Part shown: positions 25,270 through 36,007 of the stretch, piece by piece
Position numbering within the stretch: the stretch's first letter is position 1
Layout: the number at the start of each line of letters is the position of its first letter
Assembly: GCA_963575645.1 (NCBI GenBank)
Contig: OY754467.1
Span: 23,829,001 to 23,893,000 of the forward strand
From: Xanthostigma xanthostigma
Lineage: Eukaryota > Arthropoda > Insecta > Raphidioptera > Raphidiidae
Reading direction: 5' to 3'
Length of the DNA: 64,000 nt
Notes under the pieces: model-generated
What the model was told of the DNA's origin: nothing
The model's input: the letters and a program-made list of their open reading frames with translations, nothing else
Databases searched by the model: none
Translations under genes and position numbers: made by a program

Positions 25270-25575
25270 GAAAATTGGTGTATATTTATCGTTCAGCCCG
25301 GATTTTTTTTTTTTAAAACTCCACATTTGCCGCTTCCCGTTTCACTGCGAGACAATTCGCATACCCGTTTATCTTTCAACCCGGAATTGTTTTTTTAAAA
25401 ACTCCACATTTGCCCCTTCCCGTTTCACTGAGAGACAATTCGTATACCCCTTTATCGTTCAGCCCGGAATTACAATTCGCATACCCGTTTATCGTTAACC
25501 CCGAAATTATTTTTTTAAAAACTCCACCTCTGCCCCATCGCGTTTCACTGCGAGACAATTCGCATACCCCTTTAT
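25270..25575. repeat. Three-copy imperfect tandem repeat
   Basis: AAAACTCCAC starts at about 25314, 25397 and 25517, each followed by a TTTGCCCCTTCCCGTTTCACT-like block and GAGACAATTCGCATACCC with TTTATCGTTCAGCCC. Copies vary in length (83 and 120 bp spacing). It abuts the next array and may belong to the same mobile element. Confidence 0.8.
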
Positions 25576-25585
25576 CAAAAAAAGC

Positions 25586-27057
25586 TTAGTCCGCCATATT
25601 GAATTTAGAGTAACGTCACTTTATTTTTCAAGTTATTCTCAGCAAGCCCTTTCATTTGATACCCATATTGTAGGAAAGCATAATAAAATTAGTCCGCCAT
25701 TTTTAGAAATCCGCCATATTGGATTTAGAGTACGTCACTTTATTTTTCGACTTATTTTCAGCAAGCCCTTTCATTTGATACCTATATTGTAGGAAAGCAT
25801 AAAAAACTTAGTCTGCCATCTTTAGAAGTACGCCATGTTGGATTCAGAGTTACGTCACTTTATTTTTCGATTTATTCTCAGCAAGCCCTTTCATTTGATA
25901 CCCATATTGTAGGAAAGCATAAAAAACTTAGTCCGCCATTTTTAGAAGTTCGCCATATTGGATTTAGAGTAACGTCACTTTATTTTTCGAGTTATTCTCA
26001 GCAAGCCCTTTCATTTGATACCCATATTGTAGGAAAGCATTATAAACTTGGTCCGCCATCTTTAGAAATCCGCCATATTGGATTTAGAGTGACCTCACTT
26101 TATTTTTCGAGTTATTTACAGCAAGCCCTTTCATTTGATACCCATATTGTAGGAAAGCATAAAAAACTTAGTCCGCCATCTTTAGAATTTCGCCATATTG
26201 GTTTTAGAGTGACGTCACTTTATTTTTCGAGTTATTCTCAGCAAGCCCTTTCATTTGATACCCATATTGTAGGAAAACATAAAAAACTTAGTCCGCCATT
26301 TTTATAAGTCCGCCATATTGGATTTAGAGTAACGTCACTTTATTTTTCGAGTTATTCTCAGCAAGCCCTTTCATTTGATACCCATATTGTAGGAAAGCAT
26401 AATAATATTAGTCCGCCATCTTTAGAAGTCCGCCATATTGGATTTCAGTGACGTCACTTTATTTTTCGAGTTATTTACAGCAAGCCCTTTCATTTGATAC
26501 CCATATTGTAGGAAAGCATAATAAAATTAGTCCGCCATCTTTAGAAGTCCGCCATATTGGATTTAGAGTGACGTCACTTTATGTTTCGAGTTATTTACAG
26601 CAAGCCCTTTCATTTGATACCCATATTGTAGGAAAGCATAAAAAACTTAGTCCGCCATCATTAGAAGTCTGCCATATTGGATTTAGAGTAACGTCACTTT
26701 ATTTTTCGAGTTATTCTCAGCAAGCCCTTTCATTTGATACCCATATTGTAGGAAAGCATAATAAAATTAGTACGCCATTTTTAGAAGTCCGCCATATTGG
26801 ATTTAGAGTGACGTCACTTTATTTTTCGAGTTATTCTCAAAAAGCCCTTTCATTTGATACCCATATTGTAGGAAAGCATAATAAAATTAGTCCGCCATCT
26901 TTAGAAGTCCGCCATATTGGATTTAGCGTAATGTCACTTTATTTTTCGAGTTATTCTCAGCAAGCCCTTTTATTTGATACCCATATTGTAGGAAAGCATA
27001 ATAAAATTAGTCCGCCATATTTAGAAGTTCGCCATATTGGATTTAGAGTGACGTCAC
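25586..27057. repeat. 120 bp tandem array, about 12 copies
   Basis: Every unit holds CCCTTTCATTTGATACCCAT, ATTGTAGGAAAGCATAA, TTAGTCCGCCAT and GCCATATTGGATTTAGAGT followed by ACGTCACTTTATTTTTCGAG. The period is 120 bp (119-121). Copies are about 90-95 percent alike. The array ends in GTGACGTCACATAGCTAACC and a LINE-like tail. Because 120 is a multiple of three, a reading frame of 40-residue repeats stays open across several units (26448-27065, 205 codons); I take it as a by-product. Confidence 0.95.
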
Positions 27058-27270
27058 ATAGCTAACCATGCATTGTTATCCAAACTTAACGTGTATACAA
27101 ATTTTCATCTCAATCGGTTGAAGATATTTGCTTCAAAATTACCGAAGGCATTCTTGTCGCTCACTTAGTAATTCAGTCGCTCACTTAGTAATTTAGTCGC
27201 TCACTTATTAATTTAGTCACACAACTGTTATTTTAATATTCAAGTTATTAAAACAGTATCTCATCACCAA
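27058..27270. mobile_element. LINE-tail-like sequence downstream of the array
   Basis: ATGCATTGTTATCCAAACTT, GTATACAAATTTTCATCTCA and ATCGGTTGAAGATATTTG, followed by a short tandem repeat of CGCTCACTTAGTAATTTAGT (three to four copies). Such phrases occur at the 3' end of RTE-like LINEs. It makes the upstream 120 bp array part of, or derived from, such a 3' region. Confidence 0.5.
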
Positions 27271-27279
27271 GTTTTTTTT

Positions 27280-27450
27280 TTTATTCGACCGTTTTATAAT
27301 TCCCCAATTATTATTATATAAAACAACATTATAAGAGATATATTCTTTTACGCATGCGCCGATGTTCCCAAAAAACAATAGGCCACTTCATATTTGCATA
27401 TCAAACATCCTCCCAAAATTTGGTTTCAATCCGCTCGTCCGTGGTGTCGG
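27280..27450. repeat. Dispersed repeat family B, copy 2
   Basis: Matches 17940-18320: CGCATGCGCCGAT, CACTTCATATTTGCATATC, AACATCCTCCCAAAATTTGG and AATCCGCTCGTCC. Confidence 0.5.
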
Positions 27451-27799
27451 AATAGTAAGAAATGTCAAAAGTGACGTTTGCATCTGTCACAGTATTATGT
27501 TCTAATAATTAGTTATTCAAATTGTTAACCCAGAAGGCGTTGCATTTTACAAATATTCGAAACGGCATCCGTTTTTGAACAAATGCTATCTTTTAATTTC
27601 ATTATTGTAATAAATAATATTATCGACCAATTTTATTTGAAGACAGAACATACGTAATTTTTAAATTGCCATGTTAAACCGTGCAACAGAGAGAGATAAC
27701 CGAAAGATGTTTGCCATCGGTTATATCAGATTGAATTTATTTCTATATAAATGTGTATAAAAAAACTGATTGGGCAAATTCTCTTGTACGAAATTTATG

Positions 27800-28100
27800 T
27801 AAAATTTTCTCCTCTTTCGTTTAAGACAGGTTTCGAACCGATCTGATTTAAATTGAGCGAGTTATAAGCGAAAAACTTCGTTTTTTCTAAATTGCTCCCC
27901 TCTGGAACAAAAATTCAAAAATCGGGCGACGTTAGGATCTAAGTTACCCGGAGACGAATCGAACAAAAAAAAGTTTTTTAAAATCGGTTAAGGCGTTTGA
28001 GCTGTACACAATCCACAAAAAAGCGTGACATACAGATTCACAGATTCACAGATTCACAGACAAAGCGAGTACATATAGGCGCTTTAGCTTACGCTATTCG
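27800..28100. mobile_element. LINE-tail-like remnant with ACAGATTC repeats
   Basis: ATCTAAGTTACCCGGAGACG, AATCGGTTAAGGCGTTTGAG and four ACAGATTC repeats near 28030-28060, then CGAGTACATATAGGCGC. This is typical of the 3' part of an RTE-like retroposon; non-coding. Confidence 0.45.
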
Positions 28101-28103
28101 CGC

Positions 28104-29018
28104 CTAAAAACTAAAACCCGATTACTGAAAAGTATGAAACAAGAAAATATTCTCATCTGAGGATAGCCGTGGTAGTATTCCATCTCATATTTGTGGTCAT
28201 ATGGCGCCCTCTAGATGTATAGGGTGATGCACTTTACCCTAAAGCTTATATGATCGCTCTCTATTGTTAAAATGTACATAGAACCACGGTTATCCTCAGA
28301 TGAGAATATTTTCTTGTTACATATCGCACCATTAAAGACAAACTGTTACTAAACGAAAATATCAAATTTTACAGGGGAGCAAAATATAAAAGTAAATCAC
28401 GGTTTTTTTGCGATAAAGTTTAGGTACATGTATTTTCAGCCATTTTTTAGAGGTCAAACGATAGATATTTTTTTACACTATAATGTAATAATTCAAAAAA
28501 CAATTTTTTTTACTAAAACATTATTTATTATGTTTTTTAATTTTTACAGTAACACTTTTCCAATTAAATTTTTTTAAATTATGATTCATTATATATTATT
28601 ACATTATTATAAATTGTATTATAAAATTGTGACTAAACAAAATGTTACACTATACCAATTAAAACATGTGAACAAAATAACTTTTTCTTGACGAGCTGTC
28701 GTGGTTATCCAAATAATCACACTATTGCTGCAAACTTCCGTCTTCTCTCTTCAATACACAAGTCACAACCTGGTCACAACTGGCTTAGACACAATATTCT
28801 ATTTAGGGAATCAGTTTTGTTTGTTTAGTAACGGTCAAATTTGGCGCCACTTACCTCTAAATGCGGAATTTTAAAGAAAGTGTCAAATTCATCATATAGT
28901 TTACAAAATTTCAAGACAGATGGCGCTAGTAACTCAATTTTTGAAAATGTTCGTTTACTAACGGTTTGTCTTTAAAGGTGCGATATACTTTTCAGTAGTC
29001 GGGTTTTAGTTTTTGAAC
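28104..29018. mobile_element. TIR element carrying a nested insertion in its left TIR
   Basis: The ends are AAAAACTAAAACCCGATTAC and the inverse of GTAGTCGGGTTTTAGTTTTT; the TIRs are about 70 bp and include GCACCATTAAAGACAAACTG. The left TIR is interrupted by a separate element (28135-28321). The interior is AT-rich with no transposase. Removing the insertion restores a normal TIR pair. Confidence 0.75.
28135..28321. mobile_element. Tc1/mariner-type MITE inserted at TA
   Basis: 187 bp with ends TGAAACAAGAAAATATTCTC and the inverse of GAGAATATTTTCTTGTTACA, TIR ~37 bp, running through CATCTGAGGATAGCCGTGGT. TA at 28133-28134 and 28322-28323 flanks it; the other TIR of the host element shows the uninterrupted target with a single TA. 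Two-base TA duplication fits Tc1/mariner. Confidence 0.8.
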
Positions 29019-29049
29019 TTAATTTTAAATTAAATTTTTTTTTCAAACT

Positions 29050-29505
29050 CATTTTTTATTTGTTTTCAATTTACTCACCCCTTGGAACAAAATTCAAAAA
29101 TAAATGTAGCCTATATTACCCAGACCATAGTCGGGTTTTATTTTTTTTTTTTTTTGAAATTATTTTTTATTTTCAATTTGCTCACCCCTGGGATAAAAAT
29201 TCAAAAATAAATGTAGCCTATGTTACCCGGACCATAGTCGGGTTTTAGTTTTTTCTTATTTATTATTTATATTGTTTTTTTTTTATTATTATTATTTATT
29301 TGTTTCCAATTTGCTCACCCCTGGGACCAAAATTCAGCAATAAATGTAGCCTATGTCACCTAGACCATAATAACGAATAGATTGACGCCTTATTTATCAA
29401 AATCGGATGAATAATTTAGGCGCTACGGTGGAACATACGTAAATACAAACATACATAGACTGCTATACTATCTCTTTCTTTTTGGCTGCGCCGCAGTCGG
29501 GTTAG
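29050..29505. repeat. Triplicated LINE-tail unit
   Basis: Three units around 29069, 29175 and 29310 carry CAATTTGCTCACCCCTGGGA, AAATTCAAAAATAAATGTAGC and CTATGTTACCCGGACCATAG; the first two end in TCGGGTTTTA. The last runs into AAAATCGGATGAATAATTTAG, a TACATA-type tail and GCTGCGCCGCAGTCGGGTT. This is the third array in the window built from a retroposon-like 3' region. Confidence 0.8.
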
Positions 29506-30875
29506 AGAATGCGTTTAAAAGTATTCTCTGCTATTTGGTAATAATTTGGACCCGGGTAGCTGTCGCAAAATAAATACTTATTTATTGGTGCAAATTGCAT
29601 TCACAATAGACTAATTATTTTCATTTGCAACTACCTACATATGACATGCAATAGGTATGTTTATACAATGATAGTAACATTTAATAATATTCATGCAAAA
29701 ACTAACAATGCAGTCGTGTTCTACTTAAAGTTCTTTGAATAATGGTGTCTCATATGTTCAGAGGTAGAAAAAAAAACTAATTTCCAACATACCTTTGACA
29801 TAAAATTTAAATTTAATTTTCAATTTTGGATCAAAACAACATATAATCTGAAAATTTCAACTTTCTCACATAATATCCCAGTCAGGAACTAGAAAGCCTC
29901 TGACGGGCACTAGTAACTATCGCCACTATCGATCATAACGAGTCGTCAAACATCGACTTTATTTAATTAGATTTGTATTTTAGGATTATTATTTTAATTA
30001 TTCCAATAGGATATGATTTTTAATAAATGTTTTAAAAACAGCAATCAAACATCTGCCATTAAACAGTAAGGTGATTATGTGACATCTCGAGTCCGACTTT
30101 CTTTTAAAACAATGTTTTTAATTAAAAAAAAATACGTGTGGCACTCGGGGACTGCCGCGGTAAAGCTATTACATATTCTTTTTAGGTCTTTAAGTTTTTC
30201 TTCTCTATAAAACAAAAATAGCTAGGTATAAATAATAAGGTATAAATAGTGTAATTACACACCAAAATAATTATTTATTCAAAAAATTTGAACAAAAAGA
30301 ACGATATTAAGAGTTTGATCATAGAATTTCGCGCGATGTACATTTATATAGATATAATATCATAATATATACTTTCTCTGCACATAACCTAAATAATTTA
30401 GGTTATTTTTATAGCAGTATTATATATAAATTCATTTATACACAAATAAAGATAGAATCAGTTATGAGCAGTTATGCAGTTATGAGCACACAAACACCGT
30501 GTTGAAGTCTGCCGAACTGAAACGACGTTAGACGATGCACGGCTTTCAACGCCGCACCGCTGTGCCGGTCGGAGTGGGGGGTGTTAGGTTTTTTCGTTAC
30601 GGAATTTCTTGATTCGGTCGCCGCGCTCAAAGCCCGCGATAGAAGCTATGCAATAGCTTAATAATATTTTGGTTTTACGGCATAATAGTAATAAAATTTT
30701 GCCTCGCATTTATAATAGAATATCAAATTGGTAATGTACGGAATGACGTCATTAAACAATTTAGGTATTGTTACACGAAATTGGTTCTGGTGTGAAACAT
30801 GAAACTGCAATTTTTTTCTATTTAAATTATCTTTTGCTAAACATATATTTGCTTTATTTTGTTTTTAAATTACAG

Positions 30876-30992
30876 GAACATATAGGAAACGTATCAAGAA
30901 ACTTAAAAGCTCTTGTCACAAAAAGTTCGTTCAAAGAGCGCTATAAGACGGCACAAACGTATTTACAAAAACTCAAGTTTCTCATTGAAGAC
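30876..30992 (+). CDS. Otof: Otoferlin-like ferlin, exon 7 (FerA, second part)
   Basis: Reads EHIGNVSRNLKALVTKSSFK, then ERYKTAQTYLQKLKFLIED. It completes the FerA helical bundle; YLQKLKFLxxE is close to the vertebrate FLQKLRFLADE. The acceptor is TTACAG before 30876 and the donor GTGAGT at 30993; both ends are phase 0. The upstream intron is the second longest seen here, 6.4 kb. Confidence 0.95.
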
Positions 30993-31580
30993 GTGAGTAA
31001 AATATTGATTTAATTAGTGTTTTAGACAAAAGAATGACAAACTACACGAAGAGAGAACTAGCAGGAATAAGAAAAGGAAATCTTAGAACAATACATACTT
31101 CATACATATTTTTGTATATCTCTATATTATACAATCATTTTAAACTTCCATTATGCAGTTATTTTATATGTAGTTACCATGGGTAGCTCTTATACGTGAT
31201 TTTCAAAATCAGTATTCAGTACTAGGTATGTTTTGAACTTATTTCAGCAAAAAAATTCATCCGAAAATATATCGATACAAGCCCACCAATATCTACTATG
31301 ATGTGACCAAAATTAATCGTGTAAGGACGATTAGGGTGCAATCATAATATATTTCTCTCTTTTTGCGATAACAGCTCAACAGGTTTTGATTGACTACTGT
31401 CATAAATAAAGACATAACTTTTGATAAAGAGACGTTTTGTTCCATTGAATAAATAATTGTCGACGATAATTTTCATAACTGGTAAATGAAAACTGCTAGA
31501 CTTACGTAGAATCAAATTGGCAGCGAATTAAAATCCTACCGAAACATTTATGAGGTGTCATACATGTATTATATTTACAG
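30993..31580 (+). other. Ferlin intron between exons 7 and 8
   Basis: A 588 bp AT-rich intron, GTGAGT to TTTACAG. I see nothing else in it. Confidence 0.8.
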
Positions 31581-31733
31581 CCCCAGCATGCACTGCCAGA
31601 TGTATTCCTGTGGGTAATAGGCGGTGGAAAACGACAAGCCTATCACCGAATCCAGGCACGTGACATCGTCTATTCAATTGTTGACGAAGAGCGTGGACGA
31701 GAATGTGCTAAAGTACAAACTCTCTTCTTAAAG
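31581..31733 (+). CDS. Otof: Otoferlin-like ferlin, exon 8 (FerB, first part)
   Basis: Reads PQHALPDVFLWVIGGGKRQ, then YHRIQARDIVYSIVDEERG and CAKVQTLFLK. This is the FerB signature: DVF-x-W-hyd, KR-x-AY-x-R-hyd, Y/FS-hyd-V-x-EE, GK/RxCAKxxTLFLK. The acceptor is TTTACAG and the donor GTTCGT, a weaker but legal donor. Both ends are phase 0. FerB is conserved in all ferlins; its exact role is not settled. Confidence 0.95.
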
Positions 31734-32647
31734 GTTCGTTGGTTTCACTTTGAAAACTTATTGTTCAGTGTTATTAATTTCTATATTATTATCTTATATA
31801 CTAATTTTTTTTTTTTTTATATATATTATGAGGCTTCGGCAGCAAGGCCATTATATACTAATATAATATAAAGCTGAAGAGTTTTTTTGTTTGTCTGGTT
31901 GAACACGCTAATCTCAAATCTCAGTAACTACTAATTCGAATTGAAAAATTATTTTTGTGTCGGATAGTCCATTTATTGAGGAAGGCTATAGGCTATGTAA
32001 TATGACGCTACGACCAATAGGAGCGAAGCATCAATGGAAAATGTTGCAAAAACGGGAAATATATTATAAAACAAAGTCCTCCCGCCGCGTCTGTCTGTCT
32101 GAACGCGAAAAACTCAAAAACTACCAAACGGATGTTCATACGGTTTTTACTAATAGAAAGAGCGATAAATTTGTAACTATTATGCACAAAATGAGGGTGC
32201 TTTGTAAATAAAAACTGTATTCGTATCATGTCGCGACATCACGTAGGCGGGCGCAAGCTTCTGCAATGGACTGCGTCAAATGGCTCGTCACGGCAACGCA
32301 CCAAGCGGGAACTAGCGACATGAGCTAGCGGGCACTGCCACCAAGGGACATCAGCTCAAAGCTATTAGTTCGCACATTTTGACACTGTAGTCGTTTATTA
32401 ATGAAATAAATTTTTCACAATTTTCCAATAACACAAAATATATCTATCGCACGCGGGTGAAACCGGGTCGGGCCGCTAGTTGAATTTATATGGAGACAAG
32501 AATCTTTCGTCGAGTTATTCTGTGCTTATGATAACTAAAGTTTCTCCTGTTGCGTAAACTTGGATAATATGTAGTCAGAAAACGAGAATTTGCTTATTTC
32601 GGTAATAAAATACCTAGAAAAAGTAAATATTTCATAATTTGTTGCAG
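31734..32647 (+). other. Ferlin intron between exons 8 and 9
   Basis: A 914 bp intron. It contains the second copy of the 47 bp retroposon end (31806-31852) and an RTE-like tail to about 32480. No gene. Confidence 0.75.
31806..32480. mobile_element. Retroposon remnants: 47 bp end copy plus RTE-like tail
   Basis: 31806-31852 repeats the T-run, TATATATTATGAGGCTTCGG and CAGCAAGGCCATTA also found at 11384. From 31853 the sequence shows TATATACTAATATAATATAA, GAACACGCTAATCTCA, CAGTAACTACTAATTCGAAT, TTGTGTCGGATAGTCCATTT and GAAGGCTATAGGCTATG. It finishes with CGCGGGTGAAACCGGGTCGG. These phrases mark a + strand RTE-type tail. A chance frame (31957-32211) crosses it. Confidence 0.6.
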
Positions 32648-32848
32648 TTACCTGGAAAAAAGGGTCTTGGTCCTAGTGGATGGGCGATCCAAGCCAAATT
32701 ACAGATATATATGTGGCTTGGAGTACTCAAACACAAAAAGAACTTTTACATGGGTCTGCCGAAAGGTTTTGAAATGTCACATGAAATCAGAAATGCTGAG
32801 AGACCCAGAGCTATGCCACCATCAACTATACACTATATTGAAAAGCAC
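32648..32848 (+). CDS. Otof: Otoferlin-like ferlin, exon 9 (FerB, second part)
   Basis: Reads LPGKKGLGPSGWAIQAKLQI, then YMWLGVLKHKKNFYMGLPKG and MPPSTIHYIEKH. LPGK-[RK]-G-hyd-G-x-x-GW-x-hyd-QAK-hyd-x-hyd-Y-x-WLG matches vertebrate otoferlin and closes FerB. The acceptor is GTTGCAG and the donor GTGAGT at 32849; phase 0 at both ends. The next coding residues (IFQLRAHIYQAR) begin C2D, with no DysF domain between. That absence is the main reason for calling this a type II ferlin. Confidence 0.95.
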
Positions 32849-32999
32849 GTGAGTATCTACCAAAATCTCATTTTGTCGACTTGTTTTCTGTATAAATACA
32901 ATTTTATAAAATTTTTATCACAGTCACACTATTTTTCTAGAAAACAATTTTAAATCAAATGTCTACCAAAATTAACGCAGCCTTAAAACACGTGCAAGT

Positions 33000-34383
33000 A
33001 GTGGCGGATTTGCCTTAAGGCCCAGTAGGCCCGGGCCTAGGGCGGCCAGATATTAGGCGCGGCCAATCGTGACAAAACATATTATAACATATGGCGGGCC
33101 GCACTGCACGGTAGAGATGTCGACAAAGTAACGATACGATACGAAACTACTCGTTACTTTAGAATACCCGAAGTAACGATTACCAATTCGAAAAGTAAAT
33201 CGTTACTTTTACTTGAATGATTACTTTTGATTATTGATTACAATGATTACTATTGATTATTGATTACAATGATTACTATTGATTATTGATTACAATGATT
33301 ACTATTGATTATTGATTACTATTGATTATTGATTACTATTGATTATTGATCACTATTGATTATTTTATTATGCGAGTATAAGAATATTCATTAGCGTTTC
33401 GGCCGTTTCGCATTTCGTACTGTATTAATTCATGCTATTGATTAGGTACTTTATCTGATTATTCGGGAGTTTTATTATTGTCAAGCGAGCCGATATAAGT
33501 CAAATTAATCGCCGTAAGTTCCTGCGAACCTTACCTTTTATCTTAAGTTAAGTTTCGTTTTTGATTTAAAACAAATATTAGATTATTTTTTTTATTTAAA
33601 TAAATAATTTTTACATAACTAAAGTTCGTTTTTTCCTACAGTTTTGCTTTACATCGCATTCGCAACACATACTTCCAAAAAAACGATAGCTCACGGCCGC
33701 ATGCATAAAAAACGATTACCTGTTATATTTAATTAGACACGACGTACTACATTTTATGTATGTAACCTGAGTGTAAGTAATCAAAGTAATCAAAGTAACG
33801 AGTAGTTGAAATGATTACTTAATACCAAAGTACCGAGTAGTAACGAATACTTAAAAGTAACGATAATCGACATCACTACTGCACGGTACAGTCTGCACAG
33901 CATCGTATAATCTTCCTAAAAAAGTGATCGGACTATCTAATTTAGATCAATATTATGGACAGTTGAGTATTCTTTTAAATGCATTTAAAACATATAACTT
34001 ATTAAAACCAACAATGTTGAGCTATTGTCGAAGATTTTTTTTATAAATTTAAGTTTAGATCACATAACGCTCTTCTAAGATGATTTTACATCAGCTTTGT
34101 TGATAGCGCGCAACGTCTAAGTTCAAAAATGAGTTCGTGAGAGTGTATATATGTTATATATATAGCATATATATTAAATGTGCAATTATCCCTGAAACCT
34201 CGGAAAATATTACAAACTAGCAGCTATTATAGTTAACTAAATTTCTAAATCGATTTCGATAAAAGTTGGCAATAAAGTAAATTCATTATGTAGTCTATAT
34301 GATGTGTGCTGAGAAAGGAGCGGCAGGTACTTACTACATGGCCTGGGGCCTAGGGCGGCCAAGACTGCAAATCCGCCATTGCG
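33000..34383. mobile_element. Outer TIR element (TGGCGGATTTGC ends), hAT-like
   Basis: The left end reads AGTGGCGGATTTGCC, then GGGCCTAGGGCGGCC. The right end carries GGGGCCTAGGGCGGCCAAGA and GCAAATCCGCCATT. These inner words (GGGCCTAGGGCGGCC) are in direct order at both ends, while the outermost TGGCGGATTTGC is inverted. It is interrupted by another element at 33112-33878. The TGGCGGATT end is common among insect hAT elements; target duplication not clear. No transposase recognised. Confidence 0.6.
33112..33878. mobile_element. Non-autonomous hAT element with 8 bp target duplication
   Basis: The ends are TAGAGATGTCGA and the inverse of TCGACATCACTA, flanked by CTGCACGG at 33104-33111 and 33879-33886, a perfect 8 bp duplication. 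Subterminal AAGTAACGA/TCGTTACTT words repeat near both ends. Inside lies a microsatellite-like ACTATTGATTATTGATT tract (33225-33365). No transposase. Confidence 0.85.
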
Positions 34384-34694
34384 TACATGACACTTTCAAT
34401 TTCCAATATATCCGTACTTCCACCATTCACAATGTTATTTGCTTTTTTCGCATTTCTGGCAAGTGACATTCAGGTCTATTATTCTATTGATAACAACGGT
34501 AATTACTGAGTAGGTTCTGCATCAGTTTATCGCAACGACAATTTCTCGCAACAGGAATTTATCGCAAAATCGCTATTATTGATATCCATATCTATTTTAA
34601 TAACATATTTAAGGCTATGACGTAGTTGAATTTTTAATTATATGAATATAGCTTATAGTTAAGGGACGGTGACAGAAATGGTCAAGGAGCACTT

Positions 34695-35985
34695 GGTGGC
34701 AGCAATGCGTTGCGATACGACTTTGGGGCAAAATTCAAAAATGCTCTACTAAATAGCAGAAAATGACTGAAAGGCATCTGGAGGATCCTCCTAATTGCAA
34801 AAAAAATATTTTCTGCCAATTTACTCCCTGCAAAAACTGTATAACTGTATAATAAATAAATACAAAAAAAAAAAATTTAAAAAAAGCTTGGTGAGTAAAA
34901 CCTAGCTCAAACGGTTCGTCTTCTTGTAAAGAATCTGCCAAAATCGAGCTTGCAAAAAACATGGTATTCAGGTAAAGCAGAGATGAGCAACACGCGGCCC
35001 GCGGGCCGCTTGTGGCCCGTCAAACTAGTTTGTGCGGCCCGCCAAGCATTTTTAAAATTGAATTTATTTTATCGACTGTCTCCCATCGATATATTGTTAT
35101 AAAATTAATTATAATAAAATGGTAGTACTACATACTAAAATTAGTCAAAAATTACCATCGATCAAGACAGTGATGCACGATTAGAAAGCTGCGTACGTGT
35201 AGCTACCTTATCAATGCCGGCTGATATTGATCAGCTTGTATTGAAAAAACAGTGCCAAATTTCTCAATAAAAATTTCAAGTAAATTCGTTTTTTTGTTCT
35301 TTTCTTGTTTGTTTTTATTTTGCATTAAAATTTGTATATGAAATCCTTTACTTTTTTTTAATTTTATATTTTTTTATTCTAATGTTTATTATAAAAAAGT
35401 TTTGAAAATTATTAATAAGTGTTAGGTACCTACTTTATGTGCGGCCCGCCAAAAAAATTTAAAATTTAAATTGGCCCGTTGATTAAAAAGGTTGCTCACC
35501 CCTGAGGTAAAGCATTAATGACAAATACATTAAATTGACAGATTGTGAACTAGCAGTGACAAAATTGGCAGATAATATTTTCAAACTTTTTGGGTACTAA
35601 TAGAGAGCCTGGTAAGAATTTCTGCCACCGAGCGAAGACTTTTCGAATTTTTGCTTGCGTAAAATTTTAAGAATCATCGAAAGGAAGTGAGGTCACTTGG
35701 AGCCACGAACATTTTTTCTCGTATTCCGCCGTCACCCAATCAACCATTCCGGCTAGTTTCAACTTCGACTTCAAATTCAATTTTTTGGTTTATTTTTTGA
35801 CGTTTTTTTCTATTTTTTGAGTCTCTTCAGGGAGTAAATTGGCAGAAAATATCTTTTCTACAATTAGGAGGTTTCCCCAGATGCCTTTCAGTCATTTTCT
35901 GTCATTTAGTAAAGTTATTTTGAATTTTGCCGGTTTTTTAAGTACCCCAGCGTCGTATCGCAACACGCTAGACCCCTAGTAGGCC
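34695..35985. mobile_element. Foldback TIR element with a nested insertion
   Basis: Inverted arms of ~145 bp: about 34702-34845 against 35828-35980, sharing GTTGCGATACGAC, AAAATGACTGAAAGGCATCTG, CCTCCTAATTG and TTTTCTGCCAATTTACTCCCT. The central part is interrupted by a hAT-type element (34979-35505). No coding. The arms are about 85 percent alike. Confidence 0.75.
34979..35505. mobile_element. hAT-like MITE (GTTGCTCACCCCTGA end)
   Basis: The ends are AGAGATGAGCAAC and the inverse of GTTGCTCACCCCTGA, flanked by GGTAAAGC (34971-34978 and 35506-35513), an 8 bp duplication. Near each end are GCGGCCCGCCAAG/GTGCGGCCCGCCAAAA words. A partial relative of its right half lies inside the Polinton at 57355-57537. 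Confidence 0.85.
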
Positions 35986-36007
35986 AGGCATAATAGGGTT
36001 CGAACAA

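Larger units (their letters stand above)
24436..30875 (+). other. Ferlin intron between exons 6 and 7
   Basis: A 6.4 kb intron dominated by repeats: a 64 bp-arm palindrome at 24963-25118, tandem repeats at 25270-25575, a 120 bp array at 25586-27057 with a LINE-like tail to 27270, repeat family B at 27280-27450, nested elements at 28104-29018, and a triplicated unit at 29050-29400 with tail to 29505. From 29510 to 30875 I see no gene; a GC-rich block at 30500-30660 is unexplained. Confidence 0.75.

Noticed and set aside
26448-27065. 205-codon open frame over the 120 bp array
   Set aside because: Follows from a period divisible by three; no start context, no splice links and no family match. 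Kept only as a finding.
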